Assembly: GCA_934045905.1 (NCBI GenBank)
Contig: OW203762.1
Span: 22,476,345-22,540,344 of the forward strand
DNA: 64,000 nucleotides
Reading direction: 5' to 3'
DNA from: Leuctra nigra
Taxonomy: Eukaryota; Arthropoda; Insecta; Plecoptera; Leuctridae
The stretch's first letter is position 1, and every line of letters begins with the position of its first letter. Shown here in pieces: positions 11,401-23,096 of this stretch. The position numbers were made by a program, and so were the translations under genes. The notes beneath the pieces were generated by a model. That model did not search any database. It worked only from the letters and a program-made list of their open reading frames with translations, and had not been told where the DNA came from.

Positions 11401-14400
11401 TGACTTGGGCAAGAGTTTTCAAATTTTCAGCTCCGCCTTCCTTTTCCTCCTTCTCCACTTTCCGACCAACTTGCGCCATCTTTCAAACTTTCCGCAACAT
11501 CCATCTTCATCTGCCGGCAAGCTTCTGCTCTACCTGTTGGCTACATTTCCATACCGTAACTTCTAACACGATTTCATCTACCTCCACCTCGCACATAGAC
11601 TCACAGAAATACGTGGAGTAGTTCTTACTATTTGCTATGATGCAGATAATGACTCGCTCGTGTGCATCCTCCGGCGGTTTCAAAGTAGTTCACAGTATAA
11701 AAGTTTAACCAGCGAAGAAGATATCGTAAGCGACATGCTATTTGCGGTATTACGTGCATAATATTCAACCATCTAGGATCTTGTATAAATAAATGAAGTG
11801 TGTAAATAGAATGGCACAAATATGACGAAAGTAAACTGTAACTGTTAGCGAGAGTGTCTCATTGTTTTTTTTACGCTCGCTTGCCTTAGGCTGCAACTTG
11901 AAAAGAGATAATGACAATAACGAATTGACGCATTCGTTAGATGTGATTGGGTTTAATGAATCAATATTACCGTCGTGCGCTCAGCGACTCTAGCCCGGTA
12001 CTTGTTGTGGATCAACAATTGAACCGCTCGCTTTCAACAGAAATGTAGAAAAAAGCGATTTATAGAAAATTCGTCTCTCGGTTTTAAGGGAAACCTTGGG
12101 CAGGAGAAAGATTTCTCTCTGACTCGGTAAAAGTTAAGGGTCAAACTTTTATTAACTTTTCCAAATGTTATATATATATAAAAAGCAGTAAAGTTTAAGA
12201 AGAGTGTAAAAAGGATGATTTTCTCGGCACGACACGCAATATGAGAAGTTCTATTTATCCGCTTATACTCAGAGTAGCTTCTCCAACACATTCGATTTAT
12301 TCATTTAAATATTAATGAAATGAACGTAACTCTATTTACCTACTCTTGTACAGCTAAACACAACTTAAATATTAATTCCCATTACCAACCCAACTTAATA
12401 AACGTAAAGTTAAAAGCATTTGTCTTATCCCAAGTCCTCCGCTATGCACACAGAATGCATTAGCAGCTAAATCCCGGAAAATAAACAGCACTGCTACGAG
12501 ATAAGGGTGTGAACCACAAAGCTGAACGCATAAAAACACGTAGTAACACTAGCGGTAGGTATATTTGATACGCCGCCGTGAGCTAGACGAGGGTGAGCCA
12601 TAATAAATTTGAAAAACCACCAGCCGTGCATCCCGCGGAATTAGCAAAGTTAGCGACAAAGTGATCGAGTCAGCGGTATCCTAAACATTCCTCCTCTCCA
12701 GCCTCCATTCCGACGCAAGACTCTCATCCGAAACACTTCAACAATGAAGCTATGCAGTTAATTAATGCTTCTACATATCTAGGATATCACATACGTACGC
12801 GTTCGCACCACAATGTAAACACTAATAAACACTAAACACTAAAAGTGTTGAATCTCGACTGATATTGCATGTAAAACGGGACGTGGTTTTTGTTTCCCGC
12901 TATTCACTTTGTAATAGTTGACAATTACTAGCTGAAATCCAACGATAATGCCCTTCTTCCCATTTTCCCCACCCCCGCCATCTAGCCTTTCTAAAGCGCC
13001 TCATATAATAATACCCGATCCCCCGCGGGAACTGTAAACTGTATGTTACAAGTAAAACAATTACACGTAATTTGAAGTTCTGCTCGGCAATGATGTCCCT
13101 ATACACCACTTCAACGAAGAAACTCTCTTAGCCACGTTGATTAATCACCCAGATTGTAATTAGCACACCCTTCATCACACCACAACTAGTTTAGCGCCGG
13201 GACAGTTTGTTGATGAAGAACGCAACAAGAACATTTTGGTCAACTAATACAAGACAAAAACCGATTACAGCTTCCTTGATCTGTTCGTATTTTCTTTTTG
13301 TCTTCTAAAACCCTCTCTAATCCTGTCGTTTTCGTCATGCTATGTTGTTGTTGTTGTTGCTGTGTCTACATTCGTTTGTTTCCTCCTCCTGTCTTTTCCC
13401 ACGTATCCGTCCTCCATCAGCTCTATTCACTATTGCCGACATATGTCATGTCATTATTTATCATTCCGTCGCTGCTCCTGCATCTCGAGAGGGAAACATA
13501 CGCAAAGTTTCGCTCCTTCAGAGTTTTGTATGTTTTATTCCTTATGGGAGATGACGGTTTCCGCAACGTCTCGCCACATAAATAGGTCATAACAATAGGA
13601 AAGCTGTGAATAACAATGCCACTCTAATGTTGTTATCCATAGAATATAGTTTGTCATTCTCTTCGTCTCGAGGTTTGGGATTATTCTGGAGTCTTTTCAC
13701 GAAATCGCGAGGCATTTGTGCGTGCGACGTTTTGTTAGATGGGCGGGTTTGCTTTGATAATTGTTTACTTTGTTATCGTGTAATATCTGTGTAAACAAGC
13801 GCGGATATTTCATTGAGAAATGAGATGTACTCGGGGACATTTTTAAATCTCAAGTGATGTAAGTGATTCGTCAGACGCAAACGAGTGGAATGCAATGGAA
13901 AGCGGTGGAAGTGCCGTTGCAAGATTTTTCATTGCTCTTATCAAAATGCTGCCTCGTTTTAGAATTATATCCTCCATTAAGCATGCTGAAATGAGAGAAA
14001 ATATAATTTTACGTTTTAATCTGTTCGCGCGGCTCTTAACAATTTCGAGAAGTAGCAATTTTTTTAAATTACCTACTTTGATAAAATTAACGGAATCGTC
14101 CGCCCGGTCGTAAAAAAATACAATCTTGGTTGGTCGTTTAGCTTTATGATAATTACAACTCGTTATTCATCGACAATTGAGGTGAGACTTAACATTCTAT
14201 GAAAGATTTCTTCCTTTTATAATTCATTATAATGAATTTTGTTTCCAAAATGTTGATCGCTCTTCTTCTTGTTTGAACATCAACTTCCAAACCAGTAACG
14301 ATAAAGTTATATCTTCAAAACACGACATCGACCAGCTTAGTTTTAATAACGTAAGAAAGTGCGCAGCTTTTTGAGGCGAGTAAAGTCAAATCCGTACCGT

Positions 14401-17400
14401 TAAAAGAAGCTCTCGTTCTAGTTTGAATAAGCTTTCTAAATTCATAATTGAAAATAATAAAATCGTGATATTTGAATTGGTGGTGCCATGTAACGCCTGA
14501 ACGCAACCCTCAACACATTCATGTGTTGCGGGCTGCATCATAAACTGGCTCCTCCACTATGTTTTGATATAAGAGTAAATTTATGATCGCTTTACAAATA
14601 GACTTTTCAATACTTAAAAATAATAAAGGTGGTGTTAAAGTATAAAATCATAATTACAGTCTAAATATAAAAAATCTGACATCTCAAATTGAATATCTAC
14701 CAGTATGTCTTAAACATTCATACGTCGTTGGCACATTTCTAAGGCGTTATCTTTTTTCCTACCTTCTAGATTTAAAAGTTAAATTTAGTGTTCAGTTATT
14801 TTTTAATTTTCATTTTCGTTCTTGAGTTCTGAACAGGACATGGAGCCAGGGTCATTCATGTCTTCATGACAAGAATAAGAAAAAGAATAAAGGCGAAATG
14901 AGAGCTCTCAGACATCCCCTAAGAAGACGACTCCGTAAATCATCAAGATGCGAGAATCTAAGAGTAAAAATAGTCTCTTATGATGACATCTGTGTAATAG
15001 AGTCTTGCTGGTAGCAATTTCACAGACCACAGCCCATTGAAACTTGGAGGTACTATTAAAGATGACTACTATAAAAGTCACGTTTTACACACTCGTTGAC
15101 GTCGTCTTCGGTAAAAGTTAACCCGTGTTTATGTCAAGTCATCTTCACGGTTTCAGACTTGTGAATGGTCAATCCACGTCGATAGGCCGTGGCATCTGAT
15201 AAGGCGCTTGGAGACGCGGCGCTGAGCGGCGGACTCGGCACCTCCACCGACCGAGGCAATATATCATAGCGCGTTGACTCGAAGATCGATTAAATATCGA
15301 TCAACCTCTTGCGTCATATCTCATAAGACATGGGGATTGGTTTTACTTTGGAAACTTGAGTTTATCTTCAAAATGGAGTCTCACCGAAAGTCCGTCGAAA
15401 CTTAAATAAGCCCGGGCGCCTAAAAGGTAAATCTTTATTCCTTGGTAATCTGAGGTAATCCTTTCCTTTTCCCCGTTTCAAAACTTGAGCTGTTTTTTCG
15501 TCAGACAGCCAGGGTATTAGTACACAGAGCTAGGATATTTTCAGGAAATTTGTTTTCGTGCCCATCAAAATATTTATCGGGAAATTGTGTGGCTGTTTGC
15601 GTGTTGCGTGTAGTGAGTAGGTAAATATAATCTGTGATAATTTAATCTAAACTCCAACGCGGGATTAATATAATCCGTAAATATTCTTTATCCATGTTTG
15701 ATGTTGACAATTACGTAACGGGAGTGTAATAATATATGACGTTGAAGTTCATCCAAGTCTCTAGTTCTCGTCTTAGTATCAGCTTAGCAAGCACAAGCCC
15801 GCGCAATCTTGCTGTCCTTAACTCAATTGCGTAATATCAAATTTTCCTTTAATTAAGCACAAGACTCTAATAATGGAGGCTAGAATCTGGATCACAACGC
15901 GTAGCGTGGTTAAACTCGGCAGCTTTCAGAATGATTAACGCCGGGGTTTCTGGGCGGGTTTCGCTTCGAGATCACTCGTTAGAGAAGGAAACTTGCGAGA
16001 TAATTTATCGAAGACGATGTCGGTTCACCGCTATCGATACCTCAGCAAGAAGTTGACGATCGCCTTTCTTGTCGTATACTTATACCGATTACCCGACGAC
16101 TCGAGAGTTGTTTAGCCCCAAAGTAGATTCTTTCTCGTCGAGAGGGAACTTCCTTTCCTTTACTTCAAACTCAGATCGATTCACTAGCATGGAAATGTGC
16201 GATTATCTAGTGACGTCATCCCTCCCCGAACAGTAGATCAGAAAAAACGCGAGTTACTTTCGTTGGCTTAACCGATTCGATCCCTTTCGAGTTTGACGTA
16301 TGAATAATTGAATATTGTGAGGATCGCTGAGACGAACAGCTTTTCTTCTCGCAAGTCGCAGTTCCACATAAATAGGGAACGAGTTCGCGACTCATTTCCA
16401 CCGTTCCCCTTTCCACCATTCCCTTACAGCTCACGGGATTACGTCGCTGAAAAAACAAACAATGCACCGTGCCCAGTAATTCTATTTTGTTTTTACTTTT
16501 GTTCGCTGTATAATTTTCGGAATACTTAAATAGATTTCGTACAAACCGAATCATCTCACTGGTGGGCTCCTGTGCACGTGTCATTTGAACACAGCCTCGG
16601 TGAGAATCTTGATTAATGCTCGCGCAGGGTGGCGAGCTCGGTTTAGTAAAAATGTCCGTGTTTCTGTGGCAATCCTGTGTCGTGTGGGGGTGGGGGAGGT
16701 CTCCCCGGTGTCGGAGTGGCATATAAATATATACATTTTACTCCTGGACCTCGCCTGTTATTGATTTTAAACCCGCAAATTATAATCAGTGACATATTTC
16801 GTAATGACACTGTGTAAATTACCGTCGCTACAGTTTTGCGGGGACGGCCATGAAGCGCTGGGGTGTGAAAGGGGCTGGTGGAAGGGGGAGGGAATAAATG
16901 CCTGGTTGCAGCTTTCCACCTTGTGACCCTAAATGATACGGCTCCGGCCTCGGTAGGAGACTATCTCAACGGCAAATGGCTGTAGCTCGTCGAGCATCGT
17001 CAATTCGGCGCCCCTATCTAGCTCCGCACGTGATAAAGAAAGCAGCGTACTAAGTAGATAGTACACCCACCTGTAAAGCACCCTCGAGGCAATTATTCTT
17101 GTGTCTCGGGATTGTGCGTAAAGTAATACCGTTCAACTTGATCTCCACCCTCCTCACACCCCTACCGGCTTCTTAACCTTCTGCGCCTTCGCCGCCCATT
17201 ATTTTTCCTCGCTGCTGTGTTTCTTTTGCCATTTTATGCGTGTTTCCTGCATGAGAAGAGCACTCTTCCCCCACCCCCTCCCCCCACAGCCTCGAGGTCT
17301 TGTTTATCACCGTATATTCTTCCAAAGAGTATTCTTGAGCGCATCAAGCACTTAGGCTGATTTATCTGAGAAGCGACGCTGCAATGCTATCACTATAGAA

Positions 17401-19634
17401 TATACCTTCGCCATTTACACTTTTTGTTCCATCTGATATTTTCTCCGTATATATATATATATATATATATATACTTTTTGTTACGTTCGTCTTTCTATTG
17501 TGTTTGCTTTTAACGTAGGCGTCTCGATGCTATTTAGCATTTAAACTTGACTACAATAGAGAGAAAATAAGCAGAATTTTAATCAAGAGTTTGATAGTGA
17601 TAGATGACACGGTTATCTGCAATGACGACGCCCCGCGACGCCGGCCGATGAGGCGTCGGTTGGCGACATGTTTGATCCGCCTCGGCCATCTTGAACATGA
17701 CAGGTCGACACGAGCAGCACACAATCGTTTCACTCTTTAACCTCCGTTGTTTCGTTGCGAGACAACGCGTCGACGCCGGATATAAAGATTGCATTATGCT
17801 GCCATTTCAGTCAGAATTTCAGTTTGAGAGCGGCGAAACGGCCGCTCAATTCTTACACTGACGTTGCAAGCGTTATTAACTCAAAGATATGCCGCCTCTA
17901 GTGTCACATTTTGTAGTCATTTTCCAAACACTTCGGGAAGACTTTGCCATTATTTTTCGTAGAACATGGTTTTTTATATGGCTGTTGTGTATATAGAGAC
18001 GGGGACGGTGCTTATGTGAACGGCTTTAGGAAATAGCTCCTAATAAGAAAAGTTGGAAACACAATGTTCAACTTCATATGAGCCAACCAGACCCTTGAAA
18101 ATGGCCGATGCAGACCAGACCAAAACTCTGCCAATATTAACAATAAACGCCAAGTATTTCTTTAAAAAACTTCTATAATTAATTTTTTCCTTTATACGCC
18201 GCTATAATAAAAATATATTGTTTCCTAACAGTTAAACGGGCGGTTTCTTATATATAAAGCTAACCTCTCCAACAGTTTTTGCACAAGTCGTAGCTAAAAG
18301 ACGGAGATCGATTTTATATAAGCTGGAACGGAGAAAATTGGTCTCAATTCGTCCAAGAAGCACTGATCACGAGTTTCGCCTGTCTACATCGTTCCTTTCT
18401 TTGATCTTTCTATATTTTCCAAAGAAAATGCAATCTTTACTTAACGACGTAAGTGGTATTCGATAGAACTCCAATAACCGTGCATTGTTAGGTACACAAT
18501 GTATGCAGTCCAAATCCATATTTGCGAATCCTTTGTCATGACTTCTTGCGCAATTTAAAAAGTCTGTTGATCAGGTCTTATAAAAGTAACTTACTTTTAT
18601 CATTTCATACACCAGATGGCACAAACTTCTTCGTTTTGTATCTCGTACTGCCGAATTATCATGAGATTCACATAGTTTATACCGAAGGAGTTGTTCATGT
18701 TTCCAGATTCACTTAACAAAATGCTAAGTGGTAGGGCATCTAAATCTTACGCGAAAGGGAAAAGGCGTAGACCTGTCGTACAATTTAAGTATATTATACT
18801 TGGAATGTGGGACAGGCGTACGCCCCCACCCTGCTCGGAGAAGATTTAGATACTTGTCAACAAATTTGCCCCGTGGCAGATTCGAACTCCGTCTCTCCAA
18901 CCTATTTGTATGTTTATTTGGCAGTATAAAAAATTCACGTTTCCCGATGAAAGACGAAGTGAAGTGTAACGTGATATTATCCTCCTTTGTCGAGGCTTCT
19001 TTATTTCCCTGCTTTACATTTAAAGTTGACAATAGATAAGTGAAATAGTTCCCAAGTTATGTATGACTTCATTCTGAGTACTATTAGTGAATACTTTATC
19101 TCACTCACTCATCGGCAAGAGAGCGAGAAGATAAATAGTGATACGACAACAAATTCCATTCAAATTACTATTTTAGAGTGAGGAAATTTAATTTTGTTCC
19201 GAGTTGTCGAATTGTCGCCATAGTTTTATTGTGTCGGGGAAATTGTTTTGAGCGGGGCGCTCGCTGAGCGTTGGGTTTGTAGGGACAGGAGGGAGGGGGC
19301 GAAAGGGGTGAACTTGCTAGGAGGACAAACTGCATGATGCTGGAATAGAATTGAATAAAGCATGAGAAATTTCAAGCGACGTATTGTAACAGGGATTGGA
19401 AACTGGCAAAAAAATTGTACAAAACGAACAAACGCCCTTCACATCATTTTCAGAGGTGCATGAAAATGTTCTTCCTGCATTTTCCCCTGGAATGAATAAT
19501 ACGAATGTATAACATAATAAACCAAAAAACTGATGTCCCAGCACAAAAAAAGTTGTGTAATTGGAAAGCAGCTTCGTTTAATTAATGAGCAACGCTTCAT
19601 TATAAACATTGAACATTTGTTTTATTCTTTTCAG
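8470..19634 (+). other. 11.2-kb intron of the membrane-protein gene
   Basis: It is bounded by GTGAGT at 8470 and a TTTTATTCTTTTCAG acceptor ending at 19634; both flanks are phase 0. No internal exon is evident, but a skipped phase-0 cassette cannot be excluded. Long frames inside (11063-11566, 13298-13585, 16216-16722) lack splice context or codon bias. A GC-rich patch at 17620-17790 resembles the other GC-rich islands, and a tRNA-like box B match (minus strand) lies near 18880-18890. Confidence 0.55.
17447..17473. repeat. (TA)n microsatellite
   Basis: About 27 nt of uninterrupted alternating TA inside the long intron of the membrane-protein gene. Confidence 0.9.
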
Positions 19635-19802
19635 GCTTCCGTCGTAGTTAGCAAAGACTCCGTGCCCGTGAGTCCATCCATGGGAGCGTCGCGTCGGGCG
19701 GCGTCGGAGGAGGCGTCGTCCGGCGGGGAGAACGACGACCAAGGGACGACACCGGAACGCTGGGTGGCTTCCAATGGACAGTCCCTCAGGAACGAGCGGT
19801 AA
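19635..19802 (+). CDS. Single-pass membrane protein, exon 2 (55 codons plus stop)
   Basis: A clear acceptor (TTTTATTCTTTTCAG) opens a phase-0 frame that continues exon 1 exactly and stops at TAA 19800-19802. The segment is GC3-rich in an AT-rich setting, which supports coding. It encodes a hydrophilic Ser/Glu/Gly-rich tail (it includes AASEEASSGGENDDQGTTPE) with no predicted fold. With exon 1 it gives 169 residues. In the type II model this tail is extracellular or luminal. Two poly(A) signals follow within 235 nt, which marks this as the last exon. Confidence 0.75.
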   Translation, partial: ASVVVSKDSVPVSPSMGASRRAASEEASSGGENDDQGTTPERWVASNGQSLRNER

Positions 19803-19967
19803 CCGTCACAACGAAACGCCTCTACCTACATCGATCTCTACATTTGAATACATAGAACGAAAAGACTGCTGTGATTGTCACCTCTGATGCTTTTCAAAAT
19901 GATATTCGTCGAGCATTAATAATGAAATTAATATAAAATAATGAAGTGAGTGCAATATTATAATAAT

Positions 19968-20037
19968 AATAAAAAAATTAGGCTACTTGTAATGCGTACC
20001 GGTGTATATTTTATGTTATAACCAAAATAATAATAAA
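19968..20037 (+). terminator. Poly(A) signals of the membrane-protein gene
   Basis: AATAAA occurs at 19968-19973 and again at 20032-20037, about 165 and 230 nt after the stop codon at 19802. Either could set the 3' end of the transcript. Confidence 0.55.
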
Positions 20038-20039
20038 GC

Positions 20040-22710
20040 CAAGTGTTTAATTCTTTAATTTTACGGTGGGGACCAAAATAGCTGCCGAGGTTTCATTTAA
20101 AATTAGTTTGTTTAATCAGCGCGGGAAAAGGGTAGCTCATCAACCATTGTTAAATGATCAACTTGATGATGTAAGTTATATTCATGGACCCATTGTTTCT
20201 CCCGACCCAAACGCTCCACCATGTTGTGACGTAATATTAATGTGATTATTGCAGCCAATTTTATGTATGGACTATAATAAAAACAGTGACAACAGGAGAG
20301 GTCACATACCTATACATACAAACAACACATATTCATATTATTATCGTGGGTTTTATGATTTGAGTTATCTCGAATTTCATTTGTGATAAATTTGTATTAT
20401 CTCCATGATAAATAAAATGACATTTGTCTAGTGAATTGGTTCTAATTTATATCACAATACTTCCAATTGGTTTTCAGCTCTGCAGCGCAATACCAAAACG
20501 ATTTTTCTCTCGAGCAGAATTTCTAAGTAATCATTTTTGTTGAACCATGTTGGTCTCGTATCGCTTCTATATCCAGCGATCCATGTTCATGTTGGTCAGC
20601 AAATCCTCCCTGCGGTGTGTTCTGAGAGAGGGCTCAGGTGCCGCAGTGCCAACTAATTGTTACCCGTCTGAGATATATTTTTAAAGCCAGGACTAGCGTA
20701 ACTGCTTAATTTCCTCTCCGTTCCGCCCTCTCGACCATGCCTTCTATCTTCCACTCTCTACCTTTCCACCAACTTCCTGGCTCCACACTACTCTACAGGA
20801 CACCTGTCTCTCCTGTGCATCCGGGTTCTGTCTCTAACTATCCCGTCATTCCTTCCTGCCCCACTTACAAATTCCCTCTTTGGGATCCTGTCAGTTGCTT
20901 TAGCCATCTCCTCGTTGCTTTTTCTATTTTATTCTCCCCGATTATGTCTACTATACAAAGTCCTCTATCTATCTCTCCATTTCCAATATTCCCCCGGATT
21001 TCATTATATCCAATCGTTTACCTTTACAAAAGAATCGACGGATATTCAACGAAAAAGAGCTCTAGTGCCCCTGGCGGCTAAAACGTCATGCATATAGCAT
21101 GCGAATTAAAATTGGCTGGTTCCCTAGGGACCACCGTATGCGATATTATATTATAATAGAGAATGGCGTTTTTATTTTATAAAGGCAGGTATCTAAAATA
21201 TTCAAATTTCTCATCAATCAGTGTCAATAGTTATTATCCAGCACAATAGGCCTGATCGAAATATTGACAAGACTCAATTACAAGAGAGCCGGGGGGCTGG
21301 CTTAGAATAGAGAGTATAAAAGCCAAGTATTAGCTTCTTTCATGATTAATACAATCGATATATGGCATGACGGGACGGAACAATTGCTGGGAAATTGGTC
21401 CTCCACGCATAGCCAATTACTGACGGACGTTGAAATTGCTTGGAGTAACTGTGATTAGCTTGAAATATTTAGGTAAATATTTGACTGTTGATTTAGTCCA
21501 TATGCGAGCTCGTTCCAATCTCTCATGAAAAATGGAGAGTGTTTTCGTCACTCAGTGGCGAATGGAGTTTGATCTACCAGTGTCATCATAACGACTTTTT
21601 CCAGTCTCCTATTCGCTCGGAAGAGCACGGCTGAATGGACGCAGCCTGTGACGATCCGTTTTCTACAATCTTGAAAAATGACACTATTATCGACGATGTA
21701 AAAACAGACGATGGGAACTTAGATGATTATTAATGTTCTCCTCTGAGCTTTTAGGCTTAGTTGATTATTGATCAAGCCTAGCGGACCATTACAAGCGTCA
21801 ACCGAAATGAGCGCGCCCTTCTATAAGAAACAACTTTTATTACACAATCGTGTCGTTATGGTTTAATTAGAATAAAATCTAAATTAATAAGGAGATATGG
21901 GCGAAAACCAACGTCCGTTATGACCCAGATCCTTTTTTGGCACTAGGCCCGGAATTGATCCCATTCCATCCCGGATTACTTGACTAAGGTTTAGTGTTAT
22001 AAACCATTGGCTATCTCCAGATAACTACGGGGTAAGTACCCTTTAAATTATATGATGGGATAGGACCAACTCTTTACGACTTGTTCTATTTATGCACAGC
22101 TCTACCCTCTCGACTTTATCTCTAATTAGCCAGCATCATTAGGAAATAGCGCGGCCTTCTTGATGAGCCCGGATGTAACGAACATATTCTACAAATTAAT
22201 ATTAAATTAGCAGATTTAATTTTCTAAAGAATACTGCTCTCTGCATTTTAATTTCAACTTGGGCCCTAATGAGCTAGACAAATTCCATCTAAAACCTTCG
22301 CCTTGTTTTAACTCAATAAGAAAAATGATTTTCCTTCTGCCCGTGCTGTTATTATGTAAAGGGAAGACAATACTCGGACCGAACGTCGGCAGCTCGGTAG
22401 ATAAAGCTACCTCCATGTGATATCGATTGACGGACTTTGGTGAGACATGTGCTGAATCTAGCGGCAGTCCCCTTCACTACTTCATCACAAGCTTGCCAAC
22501 CCTCGTGCCAAGGAATATGTAATAGCCCGCCAAAACAGTTCGCATGCCAAGAACAATAAACATGCCATTTTGGAACACAATAACAGTACCATTACAGCAA
22601 TAACCGAGATTTTACTGCCATATATTTTACAATTGTTGATGTGAACACAGATGTTGATGGAAATGAAATCCTGCATCACAATTCGTAGATTCTGAAATTC
22701 TTCTGCAATT
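20040..22710. other. Intergenic stretch between convergent genes
   Basis: I see no gene. The frame at 20737-21081 lies in pyrimidine-rich sequence with poor codon character. The plus-strand membrane-protein gene and the minus-strand RNF212-like gene converge on this interval. Confidence 0.5.
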
Positions 22711-22713
22711 CTT

Positions 22714-22719
22714 TTTATT
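22714..22719 (-). terminator. Candidate poly(A) signal of the RNF212-like gene
   Basis: AATAAA on the minus strand (TTTATT on plus) lies about 365 nt past the stop codon at 23081. An ATTAAA at 23056-23061, 20-25 nt after the stop, is a closer alternative that would give a very short 3' UTR. Confidence 0.4.
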
Positions 22720-23080
22720 GTGACGAGCTACAGTTTGTAGTGCCTTTTGGTTGAGATTCATGATGTATCTAATAATCGGTGACACTATTTAAAAGTTTCC
22801 TATTTTGATTTCATAAGAAAACAAACACATAATATTGACAAAAATATTCTAATAATTAAACTTAAATGCAGTTCTTTATCAAATAACATTACTACATCCT
22901 ATCGTTGCCACCAATTTGTATTCTAAATTCTTAAGTAGGTAGATATTTATATTACAGATACCCAACTTCTTTCTTTCTGAAGTTTTCATTCCTTACCTTG
23001 CGAAGGATTTAAAATGAATTGCTCTATACATTAAATTAATTGGAAGTCCTTATTCTTTAATTCCAGGCTGTTTGGTCTCA

Positions 23081-23096
23081 TTAGTTCTGGCTGCCC
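23081..23096 (-). CDS. RNF212: RNF212-like exon 9: terminal four residues and stop
   Basis: Acceptor TATTTTTATTTCCAG at 23097 onward is strong. The exon completes Arg330, encodes GSQN and stops with TAA at 23081-23083. Confidence 0.75.

Noticed and set aside
11063..11566. 167-codon plus-strand frame
   Set aside because: It has no codon bias, no flanking splice signals and no recognisable motif, and lies in the intron of another gene.
13298..13592. Overlapping frames with a Cys/Leu run
   Set aside because: The run is a TTG microsatellite and all three frames are open, which points to composition rather than coding.
20737..21081. 114-codon frame rich in Pro, Ser and Phe
   Set aside because: It comes from pyrimidine-rich sequence and is open in two frames at once; nothing else supports coding.
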